DNA of 64,000 nt from an uncultured Phocaeicola sp. (GTDB taxonomy: Bacteria > Bacteroidota > Bacteroidia > Bacteroidales > Bacteroidaceae). The position numbers and the translations under genes are program-made. Shown one piece after another: positions 50,709 through 60,345 of this stretch. Where the stretch lies: NCBI GenBank assembly GCA_948579315.1, contig CAPAOL010000014.1, positions 1 through 64,000 of the forward strand, given 5' to 3'. Positions within the stretch are counted from its first letter, which is position 1. Each line of letters begins with the position of its first letter. The notes below the pieces were generated by a model. It saw only the letters and a list, made by a program, of their open reading frames with translations, ran no database searches and was not told where the DNA came from.

Positions 50709-52364
50709 ATGATGAGACGATATATTACTGCTCTGATGCTGGCTTGCTGTATCGGAGGGTATGGACAAGAGAAGAAGCAAGCAACCTTTGTACCTCCTTT
50801 TGACTTTCCTCTTACATTGAGTGGGAACTTTGGAGAAATCCGTTCCAATCATTTCCACGGCGGACTGGATTTTAAAACAGGCGGAGTTATCGGTAAACCC
50901 GTTCGTGCTCTCGCTGATGGCTATATTTCGCGTATTCGCGTCACGAATGGTTCGGGATATGTACTTGATGTCTGTTATCACAATGGCTATTCAACGATCA
51001 ACCGTCATTTGAATGGTTTTGTTTCTCCCATTGCCGAAAGGGTGGAGAAACTTCAATATGAAGAAGAAAGCTGGGAAGTAGAGATTGTTCCCGGACCGGG
51101 AGAATATCCGGTGAAAGGGGGGCAGCAGATCGCATGGAGCGGAAACACCGGATATTCGTTCGGTCCGCATCTTCACCTGGATGTATTTGAAACGGAATCG
51201 GGAGATTATGTTGATCCTATGCCTTTCTTTCGGTCGAAAATAAAAGATACGCGCGCTCCGAAAGCGGATGGCATTCTATTTTTTCCACAGCTGGGTAAAG
51301 GAGTAGTGGATGGAAAGCAAGAGAATAAAACCATCCTTCCCAATAGCGAGTGTCCGGTGGAAGCATGGGGAGTGATAGGTGTGGGGATCAAAGCATACGA
51401 TTACATGGATGGGGTGAATAACCATTATGGAGTTTATTCGGTTGTGCTTACGGTAGATGGAAATGAAATATTTCGTAGCACCGTAGATCGTTTCTCGCAG
51501 GAAGAGAACCGGATGATTAATTCCTGGACTTACGGACAATATATGAAATCATTCATTGATCCGGGTAACACTTTGCGTCTGCTAAAAGCATCGAATGATA
51601 ACCGTGGCTTGGTGACGATTGACGAGGAACGGGACTATCAGTTCTTATATACATTAAAAGATGCTTTCGGAAACACTTCCAAATATAGTTTCACCGTACG
51701 GGGGCGGAAGCAACCGATTGAACCGTTGAATCATCGGGAGAAATATTATTTTACTTGGAATAAGACTAATTATCTGCAAGAACCGGGATTGAACCTGGTT
51801 GTTCCGAAAGGAATGTTGTATGATGATGTTCCCCTTAATTATCAGGTGAAAGCGGATAGTGGTGCCGTTGCTTTTACTTATCAGCTGAATGATAAGACGG
51901 TTCCGTTGCACGCAGCTTGTGAACTGTGTATCGGGTTGCGTAGAAAACCAATTGCCGATACGACGAAATATTATGTGGCCCGCATAACTCCAAAAGGAGG
52001 AAAGTACAGCGTAGGCGGAAAGTATGAAGACGGATACATGAAAGCATCTATCCAGGAGTTGGGAACTTACACTGTTGCCATTGATACCATCCCGCCGGAG
52101 ATTATCCCTGTCAACAAGAATCAGTGGGGAAGAAACGGAAAGATTGTCTATCGACTGAAAGATCAGGGTACGGGAATTGCTTCCTATCGCGGAACGATTG
52201 ACGGAAAGTATGCACTTTTCGGACGTCCCAATATTGTGAAATCGTACTGGGAATGTACGTTAGACCCGAAACGCGTTAAGAAAGGAGGCAAGCATACTGT
52301 TGAATTTACAGTGACCGATTACTGTGGGAATGAAACAGTGGCCCATGAAAGCTTTGTTTGGTAA
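50709..52364 (+). CDS. M23 family metallopeptidase (LytM-type)
   Basis: The 551 aa exported protein has a signal peptide (about 1-19) and an N-terminal M23 domain with the zinc ligands HFHGGLDF (His50, Asp54) and HLHLD (His154, His156). The remaining 370 residues form beta-rich repeats of unclear role. M23 peptidases cut peptidoglycan crosslinks. The start was set by the promoter box at 50679-50686 and an ATG-ATG doublet. It is followed 28 bases later by the C69 dipeptidase gene on the same strand. Confidence 0.92.
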   Translation: MMRRYITALMLACCIGGYGQEKKQATFVPPFDFPLTLSGNFGEIRSNHFHGGLDFKTGGVIGKPVRALADGYISRIRVTNGSGYVLDVCYHNGYSTINRHLNGFVSPIAERVEKLQYEEESWEVEIVPGPGEYPVKGGQQIAWSGNTGYSFGPHLHLDVFETESGDYVDPMPFFRSKIKDTRAPKADGILFFPQLGKGVVDGKQENKTILPNSECPVEAWGVIGVGIKAYDYMDGVNNHYGVYSVVLTVDGNEIFRSTVDRFSQEENRMINSWTYGQYMKSFIDPGNTLRLLKASNDNRGLVTIDEERDYQFLYTLKDAFGNTSKYSFTVRGRKQPIEPLNHREKYYFTWNKTNYLQEPGLNLVVPKGMLYDDVPLNYQVKADSGAVAFTYQLNDKTVPLHAACELCIGLRRKPIADTTKYYVARITPKGGKYSVGGKYEDGYMKASIQELGTYTVAIDTIPPEIIPVNKNQWGRNGKIVYRLKDQGTGIASYRGTIDGKYALFGRPNIVKSYWECTLDPKRVKKGGKHTVEFTVTDYCGNETVAHESFVW

Positions 52365-52392
52365 ATTATTAAAAATGAATCATATATTTATT

Positions 52393-54036
52393 ATGAAGAG
52401 AAGAATTATTCTTTGTGCCGCTGTATTGATGGCGGCCGTGGCGAACACCTTCGCCTGCACCAATCTGATTGTCGGAAAGAACGCGTCTGCCGATGGTTCG
52501 ACGATTGTTTCCTATTCTGCCGACTCGTATGGCTTATTCGGAGAACTTTATCATTATCCGGCTGCCACCTATCCCAAAGGGACGATGCTGAAAGTTTATG
52601 AATGGGATACTGGCAAGTATCTGGGAGAAATAGAGCAGGCACGCCAAACTTATAATGTAGTTGGTAATATGAATGAATATCAGGTTACCATTGGTGAGAC
52701 AACTTTCGGCGGACGTCCGGAATTGGCCGATTCTACAGGGATTATCGATTACGGAAGTCTGATTTATATCGGTTTGCAACGTTCGCGCACTGCCCGTGAA
52801 GCTATTAAGATCATGACCGATTTAGTGCAGCAATACGGCTACTATAGCGAAGGAGAATCCTTTACTATTGCCGATCCGAACGAAATATGGATTATGGAAA
52901 TGATTGGTAAAGGTCCCAGCATCCGTGGAGCGGTTTGGGTAGCAGTACGCGTGCCTGATGATTGTATCTCAGCTCATGCGAATCAGTCACGTATCCACCA
53001 GTTTGATATGAACGACAAGGAAAACTGTATGTATTCTCCGGATGTCATTTCTTTTGCTCGCGAAAAGGGATATTTTAATGGAGTAAACAAAGACTTTAGT
53101 TTCTCATTAGCCTATGCGCCTCTTGATTTTGGTGCCCGTCGTTTCTGCGAGGCTCGTGTGTGGAGCTATTTTAATAAGTTTACGGATAACGGAAAAGATT
53201 ATCTTCCTTACATTGAGGGAAAGACTAATACGCCGATGCCTCTTTTTGTGAAGCCGAAACAGAAGTTATCCGTGCAAGATGTGAAAGATATGATGCGCGA
53301 CCATTATGAAGGAACCCCTCTTGACATCTCCAATGATTTCGGAGCCGGACCTTATAAGACACCTTACCGTCTTTCTCCTCTGAACTTCAAGGTAGACGGC
53401 CAGGAATATTTCAACGAACGTCCGATTTCCACTCAACAAAGCGGGTTTGTATTTGTTGCACAAATGCGCGCTAACAAGCCGGACCCGATAGGCGGAGTAC
53501 TTTGGTTTGGCGTGGATGATGCGAACATGGCAGTATTTACCCCGGTTTATTGTTGTGCTACTAAAGCGCCGGTATGTTATACCCGTGTAGACGGAGCCGA
53601 TTATATTACTTTCTCCTGGAACTCTGCTTTCTGGATTTTCAACTGGGTATCTAATATGGTCTATCCGCGTTATGATTTGATGATCGGTGATGTACGGGAA
53701 GCGCAGAAAGAAATGGAAACTACTTTCAACAATGCACAGGAAGGCATTGAAGAAACGGCTGCCAAACTGCTGGCAAAAGATAAGAACGCAGCAGTTGACT
53801 TTCTGACAAACTATACAAATATGACCGCACAGAGCACTTTCGATACTTGGAAACAATTGGGAACATTCTTGATTGTGAAGTACAATGATGGAGTAGTGAA
53901 ACGCGTTAAAGACGGTAAGTTTGAGCGTAATTCTATCGGGCAGCCTGCCGGAGTGATGCGTCCCGGATATCCGAAAGAATTCTTGCAGGAATATGTCAAG
54001 CAGACTGGTGACAGATATAAAGTGCCACAAGAATAG
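52393..54036 (+). CDS. pepD: C69 family dipeptidase
   Basis: The 547 aa protein is an N-terminal-nucleophile hydrolase. The signal sequence MKRRIILCAAVLMAAVANTFA is followed directly by Cys22 in CTNLIVGK, the catalytic nucleophile exposed on cleavage. Other marks are ADGSTIVSYSAD and the AHANQSRIHQF region. It splits dipeptides, perhaps in the periplasm. The start at the second ATG gives the clean signal; an ATG 18 bases upstream is possible. It follows the M23 gene closely and may share its transcript, a peptide-breakdown pairing. Confidence 0.9.
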   Translation: MKRRIILCAAVLMAAVANTFACTNLIVGKNASADGSTIVSYSADSYGLFGELYHYPAATYPKGTMLKVYEWDTGKYLGEIEQARQTYNVVGNMNEYQVTIGETTFGGRPELADSTGIIDYGSLIYIGLQRSRTAREAIKIMTDLVQQYGYYSEGESFTIADPNEIWIMEMIGKGPSIRGAVWVAVRVPDDCISAHANQSRIHQFDMNDKENCMYSPDVISFAREKGYFNGVNKDFSFSLAYAPLDFGARRFCEARVWSYFNKFTDNGKDYLPYIEGKTNTPMPLFVKPKQKLSVQDVKDMMRDHYEGTPLDISNDFGAGPYKTPYRLSPLNFKVDGQEYFNERPISTQQSGFVFVAQMRANKPDPIGGVLWFGVDDANMAVFTPVYCCATKAPVCYTRVDGADYITFSWNSAFWIFNWVSNMVYPRYDLMIGDVREAQKEMETTFNNAQEGIEETAAKLLAKDKNAAVDFLTNYTNMTAQSTFDTWKQLGTFLIVKYNDGVVKRVKDGKFERNSIGQPAGVMRPGYPKEFLQEYVKQTGDRYKVPQE

Positions 54037-54133
54037 ATATTAAGTATGAACTATTAGGTATTAAGTATATCGCTTTTTAATTCTTAATTCTCAAATTTCA
54101 ATTAAAAGAATAGGAATTATAAACTTATTATTT

Positions 54134-54141
54134 TACATTTG
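54134..54141 (+). promoter_or_regulatory. -7 box of the phosphohexomutase gene
   Basis: TACATTTG on the plus strand, 54 bases before the ATG at 54196. Confidence 0.5.
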
Positions 54142-54195
54142 TGTGCTCAAGAAATTGATAATAAATAATTCATTAACCAATAAATAACAATCGAA

Positions 54196-55941
54196 ATGGA
54201 AAATCAGGAACTTATTAAACAGGTCACTGAAAAAGCCGAAAAATGGCTAACCCCGGCTTATGATGCTGAAACCCAGGCTGAAGTGAAACGTATGTTGGAA
54301 AACGATGATAAAACCGAACTAATTGAAGCTTTCTACAAAGATCTTGAATTTGGTACTGGTGGTCTGCGTGGTATTATGGGTGTAGGTAGCAATCGTATGA
54401 ATATTTATACGGTAGGTGCTGCCACTCAAGGACTTTCCAACTATCTGAAAAAGAACTTCAAAGACCTGCCGCAGATTTCTGTAGTAGTCGGTCACGATTG
54501 CCGCAACAACAGCCGTTTGTTTGCGGAGACTTCTGCTAATATTTTCTCTGCCAATGGTATCAAAGTATATCTGTTTGACGACATGCGTCCGACACCGGAA
54601 ATGTCTTTCGCCATCCGTCACCTCGGTTGCCAGAGCGGTATCATTCTGACTGCTTCTCACAATCCGAAGGAATACAACGGTTACAAGGCATATTGGGACG
54701 ATGGTGCGCAGGTATTGGCTCCACACGATAAAGGTATCATCGACGAAGTGAATGCAATTGCTTCTGCTGCCGATATTAAATTCCAGGGGAATCCGGATTT
54801 GATTCAGATTATTGGTGAAGACGTCGATAAGGTTTATCTGGACATGGTGAAAACTGTTTCTATTGATCCGGCAGCTATCGCCCGTCACAAAGACATGAAG
54901 ATTGTCTATACTCCGATCCACGGTACAGGTATGATGTTGATTCCTCGTGCATTGAAAATGTGGGGATTCGAAAACGTATTTACTGTGCCCGAACAGATGA
55001 TTAAGGACGGTAACTTCCCGACAGTCGTATCTCCGAACCCGGAAAACGCGGAAGCTCTTTCTATGGCTGTAAACCTTGCCAAAGAAATTGATGCTGACCT
55101 CGTTATGGCTTCCGACCCGGATGCTGACCGTGTGGGTATTGCTTGCAAGGATGATAAAGGCGAATGGGTACTGATTAACGGTAACCAGACTTGTATGATG
55201 TACCTTTATTATATTCTGACGCAGTACAAACAACTGGGTAAGATTAAAGGTGGCGAGTTCTGCGTGAAGACAATCGTTACAACTGAACTAATCAAGAAAA
55301 TCGCAGATAAGAACAATATCGAAATGCTTGACTGCTACACCGGATTTAAATGGATTGCCCGTGAAATCCGTCTGCGTGAAGGCAAACAGAAATATATCGG
55401 TGGTGGTGAAGAAAGCTACGGATTCCTTGCCGAAGATTTCGTTCGCGATAAAGATGCCGTATCAGCTTGCTGTTTGATTGCTGAAGTTGCTGCATGGGCA
55501 AAAGATAATGGTAAATCTTTGTATCAGTTGTTGCTGGATATCTACGTAGAATACGGATTCTCTAAAGAGTTTACTGTAAACGTAGTGAAACCGGGTAAGA
55601 GCGGTGCAGAAGAAATCAAAGCTATGATGGAGAACTTCCGTGCCAATCCTCCGAAAGAATTGGGTGGCTCTAAAGTGATCTTGAGCAAAGATTATAAGAC
55701 ACTGAAACAGACAGATGATAAAGGTAACGTAACTGCAATCGATATGCCGGAACCATCTAACGTACTTCAATATTTCACTGAAGACGGTAGCAAAGTTTCT
55801 GTTCGTCCTTCAGGTACAGAACCGAAGATTAAGTTCTATATGGAAGTTCAGGGCGAAATGGGATGCCGCAATTGTTATGCTTCTGCCGAATCTGCCGCAA
55901 TGGAAAAGATTGAAGCAGTGAAGAAATCATTAGGTATCTGA
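54196..55941 (+). CDS. Phosphoglucomutase / phosphomannomutase family protein
   Basis: The 581 aa enzyme has four domains of the alpha-D-phosphohexomutase family: the phosphoserine loop TASHNPKEYNGYK (Ser near 154), the metal loop DPDADRVGI, the sugar-binding GGGEESYG, and the phosphate loop RPSGTEPKIKFY. It interconverts glucose-1- and glucose-6-phosphate or the mannose forms, supplying sugar nucleotides and glycogen. The length and GTGGLRGIMG at the start resemble the PgmB-like long form. It has its own promoter and a strong terminator at 55994. Confidence 0.95.
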   Translation: MENQELIKQVTEKAEKWLTPAYDAETQAEVKRMLENDDKTELIEAFYKDLEFGTGGLRGIMGVGSNRMNIYTVGAATQGLSNYLKKNFKDLPQISVVVGHDCRNNSRLFAETSANIFSANGIKVYLFDDMRPTPEMSFAIRHLGCQSGIILTASHNPKEYNGYKAYWDDGAQVLAPHDKGIIDEVNAIASAADIKFQGNPDLIQIIGEDVDKVYLDMVKTVSIDPAAIARHKDMKIVYTPIHGTGMMLIPRALKMWGFENVFTVPEQMIKDGNFPTVVSPNPENAEALSMAVNLAKEIDADLVMASDPDADRVGIACKDDKGEWVLINGNQTCMMYLYYILTQYKQLGKIKGGEFCVKTIVTTELIKKIADKNNIEMLDCYTGFKWIAREIRLREGKQKYIGGGEESYGFLAEDFVRDKDAVSACCLIAEVAAWAKDNGKSLYQLLLDIYVEYGFSKEFTVNVVKPGKSGAEEIKAMMENFRANPPKELGGSKVILSKDYKTLKQTDDKGNVTAIDMPEPSNVLQYFTEDGSKVSVRPSGTEPKIKFYMEVQGEMGCRNCYASAESAAMEKIEAVKKSLGI

Positions 55942-55993
55942 TTGGGTTTCTGCTGAAATTTCAGATATAGATAACGAAAGATAAATAATAAAT

Positions 55994-56040
55994 AGCGCCT
56001 CCATAATCTTTTCGAAGATTATGGAGGCGCTTCTTTTTCT
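55994..56040 (+). terminator. Terminator of the phosphohexomutase gene
   Basis: Perfect 17-bp stem AGCGCCTCCATAATCTT (55994-56010), TTCG tetraloop, complement 56015-56031, then TCTTTTTCT. Confidence 0.9.
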
Positions 56041-56424
56041 CTATGCATAGCCCTGATTCTGCCTATTTTCGGGCTTTTTTCCTCATTTGGCACAGTTCTT
56101 TCATTTCCTTTGCATTCTTTAAGTCCACTTGCTAATCCTTCTTGCCCGAATCTTGTTGTATTGGCATCATCTCAATTTCAACAGGCAGGCTGCGGATACA
56201 CATGTTTTGTTGATGCTTTAGAGTGATACGTTCAGTTTCATATTCGTAAGTTGTTCGTTTGTAGTTATGTGTATTTCGTGGCCTGCTTTCTGTTATTTTT
56301 TAGTTTCTATTCAAGTCCATTTATGCCATATTATTTATTTTAATTCTAATTCTTGATCTTCGCGCTGCGAAGTTATAAAAAAACTAGATTGATATTTAGA
56401 CTTATCAGATAAAATATCAATAGA
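56041..56424. other. Intergenic stretch with a possible gene remnant
   Basis: The minus strand is open for about 50 codons from near 56290 to a TAG at 56134-56132, reading TTYEYETERITLKHQQN and SLPVEIEMMPIQQDSGKKD, but it starts right after a stop with no ATG before its middle. It may be a decayed gene. A weak GCCCTGATTC/ GGGC repeat lies near 56050-56075. Nothing else is recognised. Confidence 0.25.
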
Positions 56425-58125
56425 CTAACTCAATAAAATGCATTGTTCGACACCAATTTCCTGAATAAAATAATTGTCGTGTGAGATTGCTATCACAGTG
56501 CCTGCATAATTTTTGATAGTAGCAGTGATAATTTCAATACTTTGTATGTCCAAATTGTTGGTAGGTTCATCCAGGATAAACATATCAGGGGTATTGTTAC
56601 TAATCATCAGACAGCAGAAAGCGAGACGCATTTTCTCACCACCACTAAGTTTCCGGCAGGATTTGTCCCATTCGGATGCAGGAAACAAGTAACGGTTTAG
56701 AATAATCTTTATTTCATGCTCCGGCAGATTCCGGCTGTTGAAAGCGTAAGCCTGTTCAAGAATACTGTTCCGATCGTCGATGATCGAATACTCTTGATTC
56801 AAATAGACATAGCTAAAGTCCGTCCGTGTCAGGGTTCCTTCCTGTGGTTGAAGTTGGCCGGTGATTAATTTCAATAGAGTTGTTTTCCCGCTACCGTTGG
56901 CTCCTTCTATACGGAGGCGGTCTCCGCTCTTTAGCTGAAAGCTGACAGGAGCTTGCCAAAGCTGTTGCTTTGAAATACTATTTTCCTGAATATCACTGCT
57001 ATTTGGATTGGGATGATAACCAGTGTCAGACGAATTTATTTCATCATTCGTCAGCATATTATTGTCAGCCGAATTGGAATGATAACTGAAATTAATCTCT
57101 TTTGCTGTCACTAATATCTTCCCGGTATGAAGCGAGGAACTGTTGAAATCGGTTTTTAATGCCGCAGTCGGAGAGAGCGAACCTCGAAGCTGGTTGCGTT
57201 CATCTGTTAACTTCTCGGCTTTCTCCTGATGAACGCTTGTCAGTTTACTGGTGCTCTTCTCGGATTTCCCTTGGAGTGCGTTCAATACAATGCGCGGAAC
57301 TCCTTTTTTTATATTACTCTTTTCGCCGCGTACATTCTGTTTGTCCCTGCGTTCGGCTGTTTCGCGAGCCACTTTACGGGCGATACGTAGTGCCTTTTCT
57401 TTTTCTTCAATACGTTGTTGCAATGCTTCCTGCATCAGCGTTTTTTGTTCTTTATAGAATTCGTAATTTCCGCCATAATAATTGATTTGATGCTTCTCCA
57501 GTTCGCAAATCTCGGGGAGAAGATTGAGCAGAGTACGGTCATGACTTACCACTAACAGGGTGGAACGATATTTTTCTACCCAGTCATATAAACGTTGTCT
57601 GCCGGAAGAATCGAGATGATTGGTCGGTTCATCCATAAGTATGACAGACGGATGATGAATGTCCATACCTGCCAGGAATACGCGGGTCTTTTCACCGCCA
57701 CTAAGCAGATTCATCGGGTAGGATAGCGTAAACTGTCCTAATCCCCATAAATCGAGAGCGGCGATGGAACGTTCTTCGATATTCCAGTCATCATTTAGAA
57801 TGGTGAAATTCTCGTTTGAGACATCTCCTGCCAGGATGGCGTGCAGAGCTTGCTGTTTACGCTCTATTTGAAGAGCCTGTGCGATGGTCAGTGAATCATA
57901 TTGCCCGAAATGTTGCGGGATATAATATAGATCGTCCGGGCGGACAATGACACCGGAAGAGGGTGATAACTGCCCGGCAATAATTTGTAGCAAAGTAGAC
58001 TTGCCACAACCATTGTTACCGACTAATCCCAATTTCTGCCCTTTACTGATGGCGAAATTGAGGTCACTGAATAATACTTCTTTATCCGGATGGATATAGC
58101 TGATTTGTTGGATACTGATAGACAT
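56425..58125 (-). CDS. ABC-F family ATPase
   Basis: The 566 aa protein has two ABC domains and no membrane part: Walker A GNNGCGKST and GANGSGKTT, signatures LSGGEKTR and LSGGEKMR, Walker B ILMDEPTNHLD and FILDEPTNNLD. The inter-domain linker (about 240-370) is Lys/Glu-rich, then Ser/Asn-rich. ABC-F proteins act at the ribosome in translation or antibiotic protection; which applies is not clear. Its TATCTTTG box at 58336-58329 leaves a leader of about 200 bases, long enough for attenuation, but I see no clear leader peptide. Confidence 0.9.
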   Translation of the reverse strand: MSISIQQISYIHPDKEVLFSDLNFAISKGQKLGLVGNNGCGKSTLLQIIAGQLSPSSGVIVRPDDLYYIPQHFGQYDSLTIAQALQIERKQQALHAILAGDVSNENFTILNDDWNIEERSIAALDLWGLGQFTLSYPMNLLSGGEKTRVFLAGMDIHHPSVILMDEPTNHLDSSGRQRLYDWVEKYRSTLLVVSHDRTLLNLLPEICELEKHQINYYGGNYEFYKEQKTLMQEALQQRIEEKEKALRIARKVARETAERRDKQNVRGEKSNIKKGVPRIVLNALQGKSEKSTSKLTSVHQEKAEKLTDERNQLRGSLSPTAALKTDFNSSSLHTGKILVTAKEINFSYHSNSADNNMLTNDEINSSDTGYHPNPNSSDIQENSISKQQLWQAPVSFQLKSGDRLRIEGANGSGKTTLLKLITGQLQPQEGTLTRTDFSYVYLNQEYSIIDDRNSILEQAYAFNSRNLPEHEIKIILNRYLFPASEWDKSCRKLSGGEKMRLAFCCLMISNNTPDMFILDEPTNNLDIQSIEIITATIKNYAGTVIAISHDNYFIQEIGVEQCILLS

Positions 58126-58328
58126 GATGATCTATTGGGTTTGAGGTTGAAAATAGAGTGAAAAAATCACAGGATAGGGGGAACGACAAACACAATACTG
58201 GCTAAACAACACGGATTTCGTGATGCTTGACAATATAGAAAAAGCATATAAGAAAAGTGATGTTTACTTAGAAGTGTTGTCTTACTTAGTAAGTATCATT
58301 GCGGTAGGTATATAGTTTAACTTGGCTG

Positions 58329-58336
58329 CAAAGATA
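58329..58336 (-). promoter_or_regulatory. -7 box of the ABC-F gene
   Basis: TATCTTTG on the minus strand, 204 bases before the start. The leader 58126-58328 holds TTACTTAG/CTAAGTAA-type repeats near 58265-58300. Confidence 0.45.
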
Positions 58337-58391
58337 ACACTTTTTATTCGATTTCACTCTATTAAGACTGAAAAAAGAATGAATTTCATTT

Positions 58392-58479
58392 ATTCAGAGG
58401 CTCCGTTTACCTCATTCAGAGCCTCCGATTACTCCCAATAGAGCCCCTGTTTACCCTATTCAGAGGCTTTGTTTTAGAA
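58392..58479. repeat. Array D: four units of exactly 22 bp
   Basis: Units start at 58392, 58414, 58436 and 58458 and share ATTCAGAGGCTCCGTTTACC with changes. GAGGCTC in unit 1 is the complement of GAGCCTC in unit 2, so neighbours can pair with each other. The array lies 28 bases after the rclA stop. Confidence 0.8.
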
Positions 58480-58506
58480 AGAAGTGAGTTATACTCTTTC
58501 TCATTC

Positions 58507-59880
58507 TTATACATCAAACAGTTGATTTAATCCCTCACTCATACTGGGATGTGTGAAGATAAAATCGCGCAAGAACGTAGACGTCTGTCCTGTTTTTATT
58601 GCCATAGCTACGATATTGATAATTTCTGAAGCATCGGCGCAGAATAGAGTACAGCCCATAATCTTCCCGTTATGATTATTGATGATAGCTTTTAGCATAC
58701 CATCTGTCTGCCTCAATGTACGGGTACGGACGATGGAGGATGCCGGCAACCGGGAAACCTTGAATGAGTATCCTCTTTTCAGCGCTTCTTCTTCACTGAT
58801 TCCGATATGTGCCAATGGCGGATCAATAAACACTGCATATTGCACAGGATCACGGTCTCCGATATCACGTTTCTTGTCGCCGAAGAGTTGATCGCGGATA
58901 ATCCGGAAATCATCCAGCGAGAGATAAGTAAACTGTGATCCGCCTTTCACATCTCCCATTGCCCATATATGAGGAACAGTAGTGCGTAACTGATCGTTTA
59001 CGATGATAGCTCCGTGGGCATCAACTCTTACGCCCGCTGCTTGCAGATTCAATCCCTCAATCATCGGTTTACGTCCCGTTGCGATAAGAATGGCATCCCC
59101 ATCTATATAATAAGGAGTACCGTCGGATACGTCCGAGTAAGTCACCGTCACTCCGTCATTCGTGTCGTGGATAGACTGCGCCCGAGCGTTCAGATGGATT
59201 TCAATACCTTTCTTCTCCATCACTTCTTTGACGCTGTTTGCAATATCCCGATCTTCGCGAGGCATAAATTTGTTTCCTCCTTCCAGTATCGTTACTTTAC
59301 TGCCGAAATTGGCATACATAGAAGCAAACTCCAAGCCGATATATCCTCCACCTATGATAATCAGGTGATGAGGAAGTACGCTTAATTCCAGAAGTGCGCT
59401 GCTGGTATATACATGCTGGCTTTGCTGAATACCATCTATTGCAGGGATAATGGGAGTAGCCCCCGTGTTGATAAAGATCTCTTTTCCTTTCAGTTCGATT
59501 TCGCCTTCGGGAAGTTCCACTTTTATGGTATCGGCGGATATGAAAGACCCTGTTCCGGTATAAATAGTCACGTTGGGACGTTTACTTAGTCTTTCGTAGT
59601 TATCATTTCTAAGAAAGGAAGTGAGGCGGTTCTTTCGGTCGATGGCTTGTTTATACATATTCGCCTGTTTCGGAAAATCATCGTGGTGAAGCAAGGCGGA
59701 AACCTCTGCCTCATGCACCAGTGTTTTGGTTGGAATACAGGCTACGTTCGGACAAGTTCCTCCATACATCATGTTAGAACGTTCTACGATGGCCACTTGC
59801 CATCCGCGGTTCGATAGTTCGGCAGCCAGGGTTTTCCCTGCCTTGCCGAATCCTATAATAATTGCATCATATTGTTTCAT
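58507..59880 (-). CDS. rclA: RclA-like flavoprotein disulfide reductase
   Basis: The 457 aa protein follows E. coli RclA along its length: IIGFGKAGKTLA, the redox disulfide GGTCPNVACIPTK (Cys43, Cys48), FINTGA, GGGYIGLEFASM, AMGDVKGGSQFTY and FTHPSMSEGLNQLF. RclA binds FAD, uses NAD(P)H and protects against reactive chlorine and copper in enterobacteria; related enzymes reduce hypothiocyanous acid. An AraC regulator and an rclC remnant lie upstream on the same strand, as in the E. coli rcl locus. The CPNVAC motif differs from the usual CxNxGC by Ala for Gly. Confidence 0.9.
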   Translation of the reverse strand: MKQYDAIIIGFGKAGKTLAAELSNRGWQVAIVERSNMMYGGTCPNVACIPTKTLVHEAEVSALLHHDDFPKQANMYKQAIDRKNRLTSFLRNDNYERLSKRPNVTIYTGTGSFISADTIKVELPEGEIELKGKEIFINTGATPIIPAIDGIQQSQHVYTSSALLELSVLPHHLIIIGGGYIGLEFASMYANFGSKVTILEGGNKFMPREDRDIANSVKEVMEKKGIEIHLNARAQSIHDTNDGVTVTYSDVSDGTPYYIDGDAILIATGRKPMIEGLNLQAAGVRVDAHGAIIVNDQLRTTVPHIWAMGDVKGGSQFTYLSLDDFRIIRDQLFGDKKRDIGDRDPVQYAVFIDPPLAHIGISEEEALKRGYSFKVSRLPASSIVRTRTLRQTDGMLKAIINNHNGKIMGCTLFCADASEIINIVAMAIKTGQTSTFLRDFIFTHPSMSEGLNQLFDV

Positions 59881-60027
59881 AACTTCTTGTATTAACGATT
59901 CGTATCAGATTATATAACACTCTGAAAATACGATTTGTTCCGCAATGACAAGAAGTCAGAATTCTATATCAATTTATTTATGTCCGCTCGCTAATGAACT
60001 GTTTCAGGCTATTCTGACAAGGGTATA

Positions 60028-60111
60028 TTCTCACTGCAATGAGAAAAAATTCTCATTACTATGAGTATTTATTCTCATTGCTATGAGTATTTTTTCTCAT
60101 AGGGATAAGTA
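60028..60111. repeat. Array C: four TTCTCA-TGAG palindromes, period exactly 22 bp
   Basis: Units of 18 bp start at 60028, 60050, 60072 and 60094, each TTCTCA, six bases, then TGAGNA or a variant, with 4-base spacers AAAA, TTTA and TTTT. A degenerate fifth half follows. It lies between the rclC remnant and rclA. Confidence 0.88.
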
Positions 60112-60156
60112 TCGTTGAGAATATTTGCGGATTTTTTAAATTATCATTGTATGAGT

Positions 60157-60345
60157 CTACCTCATCTCCACACGGTTTTTAGTTAAATGAGAATTTAAGA
60201 CATACGGAAGAACATAAGAACAGTCGATTTCATAATGAAAATACTTCAATCCGCCTATCCATGCAAACACTACTAGGATGGCAACGCGGATAAATTTCAT
60301 ACCAAAACTTTTCAGACTTGAAGTGAAGGTCAGTAAAGCGATCAA
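60157..60345 (-). pseudogene. Remnant of rclC-like DUF417 membrane protein gene
   Basis: The frame reads SLKSFGMKFIRVAILVVFAWIGGLKYFHYE, the conserved N-terminal part of DUF417 proteins (YkgB/RclC), then drifts through PYVLNSH in place of the usual PFVANSP and stops at 62 codons; intact members run to about 190. The first codon would be TTG, overlapping the AraC stop as TTGA; an ATG 45 bases on is an alternative. The rest of the gene is gone and the space before rclA holds array C instead. Confidence 0.75.

Noticed and set aside
54319..55233. 304-codon minus-strand frame
   Set aside because: Antisense to the phosphohexomutase gene; long because of codon bias, not coding.
58126..58328. ABC-F leader as an antibiotic-responsive attenuator
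   Set aside because: The leader is long, but I could not find a convincing leader peptide or pair of alternative hairpins, so I do not call one.
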